Both the position numbers and the translations under genes were made by a program. The notes beneath the pieces are model-generated. The model saw only the letters and a list, made by a program, of their open reading frames with translations. It was not told the origin of the DNA and did not search any database. From Owenia fusiformis (taxonomy: Eukaryota; Annelida; Polychaeta; Sabellida; Oweniidae), in the NCBI GenBank assembly GCA_903813345.2, contig CAIIXF020000006.1:21581936-21645935 (forward strand): a stretch of DNA of 64,000 bases, read 5' to 3'. Positions within the stretch are counted from its first letter, which is position 1; every line of letters starts with the position of its first letter. This document shows positions 12,863 through 25,900 of the stretch, one piece after another.

Positions 12863-13014
12863 CTCAGTGATTTGAATAGGTGCAATGACATAGCAGTCAG
12901 TATCTTTTAATGTCTGAATGGAAGTAGTTGTATCTCAACGAGGCTGACAATCATTTTCCAATTTAGATCTTATTAACGTATACATAAAAATATTGGGTGA
13001 GACTTGAGATAATG

Positions 13015-13260
13015 TATGCGGCGCCAGTCAAAATTGAAACTTCTGATTGGGTTCGAAGCCGAGATGCCCGGATATGCCCCAGCAAAAGCCGGAATTCACG
13101 TGATTTTTCACGAAGAAGGGGCGGAGTTTAAGCGAGATCCATCGAGACTTCTCCATTTAAGGAAAGTGTCAGTCCGCTTATAACTCCGCCTTTTTGCCCT
13201 TAAATGGAGAATGCCATTTTCGAAGGGGTCCTTTTTAGGGGAGATTTTCATCGTTTTTTT
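13015..13260. other. GC-richer, CpG-containing island with interleaved inverted repeats
   Basis: This stands out from the AT-rich background. It contains GGCGCC, GGGGCGGAG and CTCCGCC (GC-box-like), and CACGTG (E-box). GGCGGAGTTTAAGCG pairs with CGCTTATAACTCCGCC, and CTCCATTTAAGG pairs with CCTTAAATGGAG, in interleaved order. It could be promoter sequence for the gene beginning at about 16.2 kb, or a decayed element. Confidence 0.35.
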
Positions 13261-14159
13261 CCTAGATCTTTGACGTTTATGGAGTTATTTCAACCATTCT
13301 TTGTCAGTGTACACCTCTCGTTTAATACAAAATATATTTGATATGATGAGGATCACGGTTTTACATTTTTAATCTTTTTGGAGTTTAAGTTATTAGATTT
13401 TTTTAATTAGGATATGATTGGTGATATTGAAATTAGTTACTATCAAGTTCTGTTTATTTAGGGCTTCATTACTGTATCTTTAGGGCAAGAAATAAAACAT
13501 TTAAGGGATGGTGTTATTTTTTATCTTGTCAATCAAAAATGTCTGAACTTGAAATGATGAAATCGATATATTTTCGATAAGGAAATTATTGCTTTTACCA
13601 GCTGCATCTTAGGCTTAGATACCAGAGATTTCTTCTTCTGATTTTATGATTTGACATATACAATGCATTTTGTTATCTGTATTCTCAGCTTCTTCAAATG
13701 TTGCTCCTTGTGTTTGTTGCTATTCATATTGGGAATATTGTTCTGTCATATTCAATATAAGCTGAAAGATATATGTAAGCGTATGTATACTGCACTTTGT
13801 GGATTGCTTACAGTTGGCACTGGCCTTGATTTAAATTGGATTTCTTTAAATAGTTCTGCCATTTGCCAAAGCAATGGGAACCTAAATTCCTGGTTTCTGG
13901 AGTTTAGTCCTAAGGAATTTGTGGATCCATTGCAAATGGAATACAATCTCTGCCATTGGCAAAATATAATACACAATTAAAGGTGTGAACATTGTGTTTG
14001 AAATCAGATTCAGTTTATTTTTCATATTTAGTTTCTATCTAATCTCAGATAATATAAGATAAATAAATATTTCTTGTATATGTGTGAGAGGAATATAAGA
14101 TGTTGATGAATATTTTATCCTCTTAGATATCTGGCTTAAACTCAAGTAGATTCAAGTAT

Positions 14160-14365
14160 CAGGCCCGTAGCCAGGGGGGTTCGATAGGTTCGAGTGAACC
14201 CCCCCCCACGGCCAAAAATTCTTTCAAAATCATGCAGTTTTTCATCATTTTCTGGGCACCTTTTAAGTGACTTTAGCCATTTTTGGACCAAAATTGTCAA
14301 AAGTGAACGCCCCTGGAATTTTTCAAAAAGTGACTCCCCCTTGGCAAATCCTGGCTACGGGCCTG
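14160..14365. mobile_element. MITE, GGCCCGTAGCC family, copy 3
   Basis: Ends CAGGCCCGTAGCCAGG and CCTGGCTACGGGCCTG, with a perfect 5-bp flanking duplication AGTAT. The interior is the same as copy 2. Confidence 0.8.
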
Positions 14366-16236
14366 AGTATTCTCGATAACTTATGCCTGTTGATGTTCAG
14401 GAAAGCTTTGGAATAGATATGACATTTTGGAGGATGACTTAATAATGCCTTTAAACATCCTGCAATAATGAATTTCTCTGTAAAAGTTCAACAATTCTAT
14501 ACATGGTCAAGTTAAAAATCATTAATTTTTTTCCTTTTTTTCAATGCAAGTGAGCCATGCCATGCATCATTGCCATGCAGCTGCATTATCACACTGAATT
14601 ATTTTACAAGACAGGATGTTTTTAGTCCAGTTGTGATTCTTATATCAGTGCAATATGAAGTTATTGTGATGAGGTCATATTAGGACATCTGTATTTGTCA
14701 GAAAACACTAGAATAAATATGATTAAAGGGCTGGAGGTTCACATAGTTGCTCTGTAATATGTTCTCATTTCATCACTACAAATGTATATTGTAACATTTA
14801 GTTAGTTTGAGCATTGTGAGATGTAAAATGAGAAAAGGCAGTAGAATAAAGATGAATTTGTGTCAGTGCACTGAGTCTTGCACCAAGCCCTCACACTGTA
14901 CATACACACTCCCAATTTAAAATTCAGAAATGAATAGCGGGAGGGGGAACAATTCAGAAATATGCAAGACCGGTACATGCATATCGACATGGAGTGAAAT
15001 TAGAAATATTCGTAAGCTTGTTCTAAGTGAGGGATGCAGGCAGCTAGGTGTCAAATCACTTTAAAAATACAAGAACATTTGAGATTAGAATTGTTGAAGA
15101 AAGGAAACAGTCAAGTGCAAACATCTATAGTTATTAAAGGTGCAATCTAACATTGATGGCAATCTTTTCAAAAGTTATCACAATTTAAACTTTTTGGGCT
15201 GATTCTTTTTAATTTCTGCATATTAATTCTATATTAAGCCTGTTTGACTGAAATATCACTGATGTTTTTTTATTGAATACATTTGGTTGGTAAAAAGCAA
15301 TTTTCAGCTTATGTTTAACAGATTGTACCTTTAAGACAATTGTTTCTGTAGATTGGGTTTCAATGGAACTGATACTGCAATAAATCCTGTAACATTATGT
15401 TTAAAATGAAATCTAAACCTGACAATTCTGGCAATCTGTCTTCATCAAATTCTGACCTTGGTATATGCTAGTACTTGCACCCATATCATAAGTATCATTG
15501 CTTATACAATTAAAACACCATGTAATGTCAAAGTTTTTCAAAACATAAACAGTGTCAGGTTTCATGTTAAGCATCCCAGTGCAGTTGGTTCATAATAATA
15601 GAAGGAGTTTGAGAAGGTTGAAGCATCAGTAAACATCATTTGGGAAATTGTAGGAGGATTAGCTGTATGTGGTTATTTCACCCACTTCACTTGAGATAAT
15701 CCATTGATTAATATGGAAAATACTTAATACTCAAGTGAGCAAGATCCTTTTGATTTTAGGAAAATGGACCATTTTACTGGAACACAGGACATTGAATCAC
15801 AGGCTGAGCTAATAGATTGATTATATAACCCGAGTGATTAAACAACAAATGAACTTATCCCGGAATATAAATCAAGACAAGGGTTAGAAATACTAACTTT
15901 GAACATTCTTGTTTGTTACGGATCTACCAAAACATTGTTTTGTACAGCACATTTCTCTGTTGTCAAAGAAGTATGTACCTAGAGGGCGAAGAATGATACA
16001 TTGTTGAGGATTGGTCAATCACATATCCTATGTTAACATCCTCTGAACTGACTTCTGAATCTAATTAGAGAGCGTAAATGAAACCCCTGTTATGTAAGTG
16101 ATATATGAAAACAAAGGAAATAGCTGTTGATGGCTGTGAAACATTTTAATAAACAGAAACAGTTTATTGGGATTGTCTTGGAATATAAACGATTAGACTT
16201 TACCTTGATAACCATTCCTGATTGGTTAATTCTAGA
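14366..16236. other. Gene-free stretch before the first RGL-like coding exon
   Basis: No recognisable exon or element. It may hold the 5' UTR or promoter of the RGL-like gene. A possible splice acceptor (TTAATTCTAG) ends at 16235, immediately before its first ATG. Confidence 0.4.
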
Positions 16237-16932
16237 ATGGATAGCGAACCATTTGACAGACACAGGAGGCTCTCATTAACGAGAAAATATACAGCGAGAA
16301 GACGATCAGATATGATTGTATACCGTGACAAAAATGAAAATGAGCAGCCCAAAAAGAGTGTTGAATCTCCCGAGGGGATATTACTAAATGGACACGACAC
16401 TGAGGAAAAGGTTTATCATTTCATGAGACCCTTGATTATTGAGCCCAAACCAAATGAAAATGGTCAGAGTGGCTCTAGAAGAGGAAGCATCTCTAGTATG
16501 ACAAGCAATAGGAGCTCTAGAGAATTCAGTAAATCTCCTTCTAGATCCCCGAGTAGGTCCAGCATATGTTCAAAATCAGTCCGTTTCGAAGAGGACGAAG
16601 TTGTCAAAGTAAATACTCGTGATTCCAAAACTTACCGTCGCAGTGGCTCCAGGAAGCCTCAAAGAGCATATAAAAAATCTCATTCTCATACAAATATTTT
16701 ACCAGTTCAGGAAAATGACACTCACAAGTTGAGTCCGGTGCAGAATTTTAAGAATAGTAGAAGTAGTACATTGCCAAGGGTGGTTACCCGAACCAGGACA
16801 TCACTATTAGACAATATATCTGAGGAGTCAGATGAAGATCGAAGATTCCGTCGAAGATCTACTGGCTCAAGTTGGGAGCGCACTTTGAGGAAAATGAACA
16901 TATGGGAAGAACCATATAATCGCAAATTAAAA
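16237..16932 (+). CDS. RGL-like exon 1: Ser/Arg-rich N-terminal extension
   Basis: A 232-codon open exon from ATG at 16237 to donor GTATGT at 16933, phase 0. It encodes a hydrophilic, probably disordered segment with [22 protein letters not shown] and [11 protein letters not shown], which look like sites for basophilic kinases (an R-x-x-S pattern), plus an acidic EESDEDRR patch. It is not homologous to the N-termini of vertebrate RalGDS or RGL1 as I recall them. It joins in frame to exon 2 ([22 protein letters not shown]), which does resemble the N-terminus of RGL1 (EEGAVYHVTLKRV). A TTCTAG directly before the ATG could be an acceptor, so this exon may not be the true first one. Confidence 0.7.
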
Positions 16933-19900
16933 GTATGTCAATTGTGTGATATAGTTTTTGATAGTACAAGCATGTTGATTCAAGTTTCACTTGATTTGTA
17001 TTTAAAATTGCATCGAGTTACAGGTGACAAAAAATTGGATGTCAAAATACCTACCCTGGGAACAACCTAGTTCAGTCAATTTGTCTACATTTGCCAAATT
17101 TAGTCAAAATTCCTGTTGCTGGCAATATGTATTTCAAAGTGCCTACTCCTGGGACAAAGTGCTCTGTCAAAATCCCCCCCCCCCCTTAGAGAATACTACA
17201 TGTCAAATTCCTTATCCTTCCTGCATTGAGGGGGTTAGATTCATGCAAATCTTAATGGTACTTTAGTAGATGCATCTGTATTGTCAATATTTACAAGCGT
17301 AACACTGTACTCAATATTTACTAAAATGTCATCAATAACTATAATTTTAATCAAATTTTACCAAATATTAGTCTACTCATAAACTTGATGTTTGCGTATA
17401 CATTGTCATTGTTAAGATGTGTAAGTATTTATCTATGGTTTCATTAATACTTTTGATGAAAACTGTTTTTATTTTAATCGACATTTATCGACTAAAATCA
17501 CAATACTGGTCCAATAGATGTTGTCCCCTTTAATCACGGGGTACCATCGAATAATTTTGGCAACGTACCGGAGAACGACATTTTACTAAGAAATGGCAAT
17601 AATTTAGCACAATATATTTTTTAACTAGAGTTCTATTTTGATTTTGACAAAAGTAAGTATTCCATGCAATAACTATTTCATTCATGAGTTTGTAGGAATT
17701 CTGTTGGAACCCAGTTCTGATCAAGTACGAAGTTATTGAAATCAGCGCAGACGGACTTTACTCCGAAAGATGGTTTTTCGATTATAACTTTTCACAACAT
17801 TTAAGTATAGACTTTTGAAAAAAGTACAGAATAGTCCTTATACTTTTGAATAATTCTGTTATTTCTGATTCACACGACTCTGATTTGTTTAATTAAAAAA
17901 AAGTTTTAAAAATATTACTTAGGAACGTAACCGGAGCTGGGAACGTAACCGGAGCAGATCAGTTGAATTATTTAATCAAAAAAATTAAAATATATGATTT
18001 AAAGCACATATACTAATTTAAAAACATACGGGATTGTTCGAATGCGTATTTATTAATATATATGCTTTAAATCATATATTTTTTTTTTTTAAAATTATAT
18101 AATTCAACTGATCTGCTCCGGTTACGTTCCCAGCTCCGGTTACGTTCCTAAGTAATATTTTTAAAACTTTTTTTTTAATTAAACAAATCAGAGTCGTGTG
18201 AATCAGAAATAACAGAATTATTCAATAGTATAAGGACTATTCTGTACTTTCTTCAAAAGTCTATACTTAAATGTTGTAAAAAGTTATAATCGAAAAACCA
18301 TCTTTCGGAGTAAAGTCCGACTGCGCCGATTTCAATAACTTCGTACTTGATCAGAACTGGGTTCCAACAGAATTCCTACAAACTCATGAATGAAATAGCC
18401 ATTGCATGGAATACTTACTTTTGTCAAAATCAAAGTAGAACTCTAGTTAAAAAATATATTGTGCTAAATTATTGCCATTTCTTAGTAAAATGTCGTTCTC
18501 CGGTACGATGCCAAAATTATTCGATGGTACCCCGTGTTAATAAACTTGAGTTCTTCCTCTATTTATTTACCTGTATACTGGTACATATGAATTATAACTC
18601 ATCACTTCTTTGGATACTCAAATTATTACTCAAAAATGAACCATAAAAACTAAATACTCAAATTATACCTACATTTATATTCAATGTTTACTTGTCTGCT
18701 TCCAGGATGAAGGTGTCAAGTTTTTCAAAGAGGAGAGAGAAGAGGGGGCAATCTACAATATTTACCTGAAAAAAGTCCACTACAAAACATTCCCTGATGT
18801 AAGTACAGCTAAGTATACCTGTGCATATATGTGTTCCATTTTCAAAAAGGGTATGTGTTAAATGTACATATACGCAATGGGGAATGGTGACATATTGTTG
18901 TTATATAGGCAATGCTTTTTATGACCATCATTTGGTATTACTGTTATTGTTTGGTTTTGATGTTCAGTGATGTGAGTATAAGTTTGTAACAATTTGTCAC
19001 ACTTTCTCAAAATATCCCCTCTGTTGGTAAAGTGTTGCATGATACATTAATTATCTCTCCATACTACCAAACCTGTGCATTATATAATACCCCCTCCCCC
19101 GGATTCACTGCCATATACTCATAAAAATTTTATGGCTGCTAGAAATAATGTTATGAGTTTCACACATATACATATCTATACATGTTCTTGAGTATTTTTT
19201 GGTTGGGTTAAGTACTTTGATAAAAATTAGCAAGTTTGCCCCTTTCCATTTTTGTCTTACTTTGGTTGATTAGTCTTGCATAAAACACCATATACTCCCA
19301 TTCTTATGCTCCATTGATTCCGAGCTGGAGAATAGGGATTAGATTCAAGACTTTTGGTTGATGTTCTGCAAAATTGAAAATATTAGGTTAGTTTCACACA
19401 TGGCATGTACTCTAGATTCCTGGTACACAGTTTATTTATTTCTCACATTTCAGTAGAGGTAAATAAAGCATTCATCATATGCCTGGCTTTCTTATATATG
19501 AGATACATATGCCAGCAAATCATATGTTATACTTCAAATACATTCATCACTCTTCTCAATGTACCACCTTATGTTATGTAGTACCCTTTTCAAGCGGTTG
19601 ACTTCATCTCACAGCTTCATCTTCAGTTATTGGTACTGCTAGCCTCTGGATCTCAGGATATTGTTGATATAAGCCAGGTGAAAATATGCTTTGGCTGTAT
19701 AGCCTGGAGTTGTTTTAGGAGGTTTAGATATAGGATTTATCCTGGAAGGTTTGGTGTGGGTTTGATTCTGGGATGAATTGACAAGGGATTTAACCTGGGA
19801 GAAGTAAATGGATATTTATCCTTGGAGGTTTGAATTTGAGATTTATCCTCACACAATTTCTCATTTTCAATATTTTTGTTGGGAAGAAATAACTAGATAT

Positions 19901-22900
19901 AGGATTTATCCTTGAAGGTTTGGATATGCGATTTTTCCTGGGAGAAATAACTTTACTGGATATGGGATTTATCTTTTGAGATTTAGATATGAGATTTATC
20001 ACACACATGCAATGAGAATTGTTTGTATCTCAAGCTATTCTACATATTAAATATGATTACTTTCCTCACTCTTTATGTGTTATCTTTCTTAGATCTTACT
20101 TTATAGAAGACCATATAATCTTAATTGAAATCGACAACTTTGGAGCATTCATATCTTCACTGTTTACTTGAAGTTTTGCAAGAGATTAATTGTATTTTTG
20201 CTAGAAAGGGTTCTCATGCAATCTCAACATATGTAAGATATGTGTGAAATGTTCACCATTTAACAGTTTATCATTTGGAGCCTTAATTATTGCAAACAAA
20301 AATAATTACTCAAGAACATAACATCAACAATACTAGTCTTTTCTATTATTAATGAACATATTGTAAAATTCTTGACACTTTAATTTTGTATCAGAGGATA
20401 TGGTTCTGAATCATTTGTATTTAAATGATCTTTTATCAATGATCCAATGATTAAGCTCATCAATGATTCATCTGCTGGAGCAATCAACTTTTGGATCATA
20501 TGATCTGTTTAAGGATCTATGAACCATCTATACTTGGCCATGTGATGATGATTTATATTGGATCTCATGATCTTATTTTAGATGATCTGATCTATATTAG
20601 ATCCTGTGATCTTATTATCTCTGTATAATTCTGGAATCTTATATTTATCTGGGTTCGAATTATGACCTATGTCAGATCCTATAATCTTATTCCGACCTTT
20701 ATTTGATCTTGTCCTTAATATGATAATCTATCTGATACTATGATCGCTTACTGGATCATTGATCACCTGTAATCTCTCTGAGGTTTCACATTTGAGGTTG
20801 ATGCTCCTGTTATTGCCAGGTAGTAGCTCTATTTATAATCTACAGGTTATTCTGCCTTCAGAACATGGCAACAATTTGTACTCATGGCTAAGGGCATCTA
20901 AGCCTCTATTGAGTGATCATGTATAAACATTATCACAATGATTGATCAGTTGTAAAAAGACCACTGATATGATCTAACTTCTTTAACATTTGAGCTCGGA
21001 AAATAAAACCAATTTGAACCAGTACTGGTTTCTCTCTTCTGTACATAATACATGTACATACATATTGTGAATTCTCTATGAATTGCCATTAATAACCATT
21101 TATCTATTTTTATTCTCTATAATGTTATAAATACTTTGCTTTAATTCATGTGTAAGTGAAATTATATTGAAGAATGAAGGATATCATCTAGAATTCTGTC
21201 TTCTGTATTGTAAGTATGCCCTTTTACCACCATGAGTTTTACCTTTGAGGCTATAATTTAATCAGACTTTCTGGCTGTAGACTTGTTTCCTTCTCATTGA
21301 ACGACCAACAGGTGAGAATCCTGCAGAATCTATATTAAACTCAATAGTATATTATGATCTTGATCCACATTCAGTAGCACATCTGAATTGAATTGAATGC
21401 CAAATGAAATGATAATAGATTATTTGGTGGTGTAACTGGTATCCTGGTGATAAAGAGAGTTGAGAATATTGCATTCAGTTTTGGAAGGTTTGTTAGTTAG
21501 CACATGCAGGTGAAGAGGTACAAAACTGTGGCGTAATTGTTCAACACTCTATTAGGCTCTATCTATACAGTCTACCTGGTAGACGTCACTCTGATAGATG
21601 TGGTGCCTGCATATGCTGTGTCTTCAGTAACCTCCCAAGATCTTAACTATATTCAGGTGTAACTATAGTATTGCGTTTAAAACAAGTTGTATAGTGTGAT
21701 AAATCAAGATATGAGGATAACATATCACATAAGGGGAAGCTGATTATGTTAAAGAATCTTGTCATTGTCATTTTCCATTTTTACAAAGGCCCCTCACGAA
21801 GTGGGCGGTACCTTCATACTATGGACTGGGCTTGGACCATTCACATGACCTAAGTCCCGCCCTTAGCCTATATGGCAAATTATCAAGACAACTGCCAAGT
21901 CATCAGATGGTGTGATTGTGATTTGAAGATATGATGTATCGCATACACTATGACGTCAGTCACATATATATCCATCGAGCAACTATAAACAAACTAATTA
22001 TCATAATGTCGTCATCACTGTTGATTCTACATTCATACGTGACATCAGTAACATATTACCTAAACAACAAAACAAGCATTTAGTTTGTTCTCTGTGGTAT
22101 CTTCTTAAAAAGTGGATCAGTTTTCTCCAGAGCATATGGCCCCACATGGCCTTCGTATTTCTCTAGTGAAATTCAGTGGATTAGTTGTTTGAATCTTCCC
22201 TGAATATGGAAAAATGGAAATAAAAAAAAGTAAGTGTAAGATCATTTCTTAGCAGACGGTTTGAACCTGCTTTGATTTTAAATCACTGGTCTGTGGATCA
22301 CATCTATTTCTGTTTCACAACTACAGTAGCAATGCGACCAGAAAGAAAATTCTTGGTAGAGTAGAAGGATGCAAGCTCTCATATTTGCTTTACCTAGAAA
22401 AATGTAGATGTTTTGTACAGTTAAATACCAAAATTCCCAATTTCAAAATCAAATATTTGGTAACATGTCATCCTTCAAGATCGGTCATTCACTGCTTTCA
22501 TAGCAGCTGATGATGTAATGCAATGAATTTCTCATGGGCCATGGATGATAACATGTAGCAAATTTCATTGGTGAGACTTTTACTTTTCCAGTTAGCATAA
22601 ATGGCATTGAACTCTAATCACAACAGAACATTTCCAGTGTAACAGTTGTACAAATTACAGGTACAAGATCTTGGATTAAGTATTTTCACTTTGTAAGTCA
22701 TAATAAATTACACTACCAGAAAGGAGTAGATTCTTTCTACAGATCTGTTAATATTCAACAACCTCCTGTGTTGCTATTACAACCTTCATGATTAAGAAAA
22801 CATTTATTCTTTGATGAAGAAACATTGCCCCACATAGCCTGCAAATGGGAAGATTTTTGCATCAAGATGCTGAAGAAATTATCGCTCTAGAAATTAATGA

Positions 22901-25900
22901 TCATGATGCCTAGCAGATTGCAAAAGATGCTTGGGAAATTTGGGTCCATGATGAATAGATAATATTGAGACAAGCATTTTTCCCTTATCAAAGTACTATC
23001 ATAATGAAGAGGGAATTTTGCAATTAACACCCCATATAGGTATGCATTTACATGTACTTGAAATTTCCTGAGGAGTTTCTGATCAGCCAGATGTTCAGGT
23101 GTTCGGGTTGTATATTCTCATATAACATAGTTGAAAGCAGCTTTAAACAAAATAGCAACTTGGCATATATCTCAAAGATCAAATCTGATATACAGTTTGT
23201 AAATTAGTAGTTTTCATCAAATATCCTCTATTGATAGATTTGTTAGAATTTGAGAGAAGAAATTGACCCTTCAGACTTTTTTGCATCATTGTAACGTTTT
23301 GTTTTCCTGTCAAGTATGGTTTCCAGTTTCTTTGTGTTGAACATCTCAGTAAGAGCCTGGGTGAGTGAAACACCATGAGAGTAAAGATGTTGTACCTTTC
23401 AAGGTGAAATCCCAAGATCTGATTAGCCAGATGTTAGATGGGCCTTCAATCACTGGTAGATCTTAATAGCTGTATGGTTTTACATCCTTCCAAGAGATGT
23501 TTGATTATGAATGTGGGAGTATACATGGAATATGAAACCTGAAAATAAACCAAATATTGTTTCTTTTGTGTCAGGGTGCTCTGAAGATGTCATATATAAC
23601 ATTTTCCAAAATTGATGAGAATGGTAGCTTTCTACCTTCCCAAAATTGCCTGTTATTGAAATATTGATGATCTGAGCGTAATTGATATGAGGATGATATA
23701 TGTTATTATAAGTTTATTGACTGTGTTGCACTGTTATGTTTAATGACATTGAATGCTGTGATAATAAATAAATGCAGTTCATTAAATAAATATTATTTTG
23801 TTTAATTTAAGTTCAGGCTTATATTAAAAATTGCATTGATGTAATATAATACTCTAGCACTTTTTAATTTTTTTAAACATGCATGTTATATGAAAATATA
23901 TATATAAATATGCATGAGAATAGAAGAATACTGTAGATAATAAATAATCATTAACAAGATTATAATTGTCAAATGATAATAATCAACATAGATACCCCTA
24001 ACATGAATTATAAATTGATAAAATCTTACAATGCTGTACTAACGAGTCGGTGAAAGATGGAATGAACTGAATCTATTATTTCATGACCCTTCATATAAAT
24101 TACAATGGACTCTTGGGGCATTTTTGAATGAGTTGTGGTTCATGGTTTATGAAGTCAGTAGTTTTTCAATGTCATTATTGGAAAGAAAATCAATTGAACT
24201 TCACAGACTGTAGTGATCTATGATTTATCATGAATGTGAGAGGATGCTGCAAGTCTAAGATCCGATTTACCGATGGTCAGATCTAAGAACCTACACATTC
24301 ATGAGAGTAAAGTATTCAAAATTGGTCTCAAGAGTCAAATGTTTGTGATGTTGTACACAGCATAAACAATAAGCTCTTTAAATACCCATATGAAAATACT
24401 TGAGTTCACCCATCTTTGCTGACGTTGCATGTTTCTATTGTTAGGAGACTCCCGGGGATCCAATCAGTCAAGTCGGAGAATCTTCCTTCTACGTTGAGGT
24501 ATGCAATGACATCTATTTCGTGGAAATATGTAAAACGTAAAGTAAAACCTGTAGAGGATTAACACCTTTGGAGTTTACAATGGAAGACGTTTCTTCAGGG
24601 AGAAGTGTTCAACTTTGTAGGCTTTACTACATGCTATCAAATTGGGAGTTATTATAAACATAAGATGCATTTTGATCCATGTAATTACACAACTAATTTA
24701 GATTAAACTCTGCTTTCTATTATTAACATTTCAATTTTTGGTTATTTTTTATTTATTTATCATTTATTTACCTTTTTATAATTTGCTGAAATATATATAA
24801 ATACTAATTACTGATATATACTGGCAGCATCACATCTGATAAAATGCCTGGTTGCATAAATGTGCACATAAACATTAAATGCATAATAATGTGCATTGGC
24901 ATATATAAAATTTGATTATAACCTTAAATTTCAGGTGAAGGCAATATGCCACATTATAGGGTCAATGCATGCTAGTTTTAATGAATTCAGATACAAATTG
25001 TAATCATTCCAAGAGCTAAAAAATCATTCTTTGAATTCAATTGATATGTGCTATACATCATGCATTCCTCAAAATGATTTATTATATCATCTAGGTAACC
25101 TAGGACTATTTCTTAGATGTAAAATATATGCAATCGCAAATTAATGAACAATATGGCAGATTTTTGAGTATTTACTTACTCTCGGGGTAAAAGTACACAT
25201 ACCTTATAAATCCTTAGGGTGCAGGCAGTGGTTGGTAAGAATTAACAACAAATCAACAAAATGGGTCTAATGTATTCATTATGAGGAATTCATCAGCTAT
25301 GTCAGCTCTATTGTGACCTCATAATTACCTACTATATCTGTGACCTCACAATTTGACTTTGACTGTGACCTCATGAATTGATCAATTTGACTTTGACGGT
25401 GACCTCATGAATTGATTGTGACAATATCACTTTGCAGGCTGAGTCTGATGAGAAAGTGTCGCATCTGGCATGGCGTATGGAACGTATCCGAGCGATCAAA
25501 TGTGGCAGCTTGGACAAACTTGTAGAGTGTCTAGTTGATGAGAATGGGGAATTAGACTCGACATATGTCAGTATATTCCTCTCAACATATCGGGGATTTG
25601 CCAGTGCTAAACAAGTCCTTAATATCATGTGTGAAAGGTGAGTGGACAATGTAATTGTGTCCTGTTGTTAACATATGGAAATGTAGATGTTAATTTCATA
25701 GGTAGGTATCGGGGAGAGTGTAACATGTTGCTTTTTGAATAATTCAAGGGAAACACTAACTGAACCCTTTAAAATGTTGCTATATTAGGGGTTGTTAAAG
25801 AGACATTAACTTAGTTTTTCCTGAACTGTTGGCATTTTTAACAGCATTCTTAAGTTTTCCGTTTTAGTCTGAATTGATTGCAATTATATAAGACCTCAAA

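Noticed and set aside
17530-18646. Two nearly identical ~64-aa frames on opposite strands ([17 protein letters not shown]...)
   Set aside because: They are the same sequence in the two arms of the foldback element, with no similarity to a transposase or other protein.
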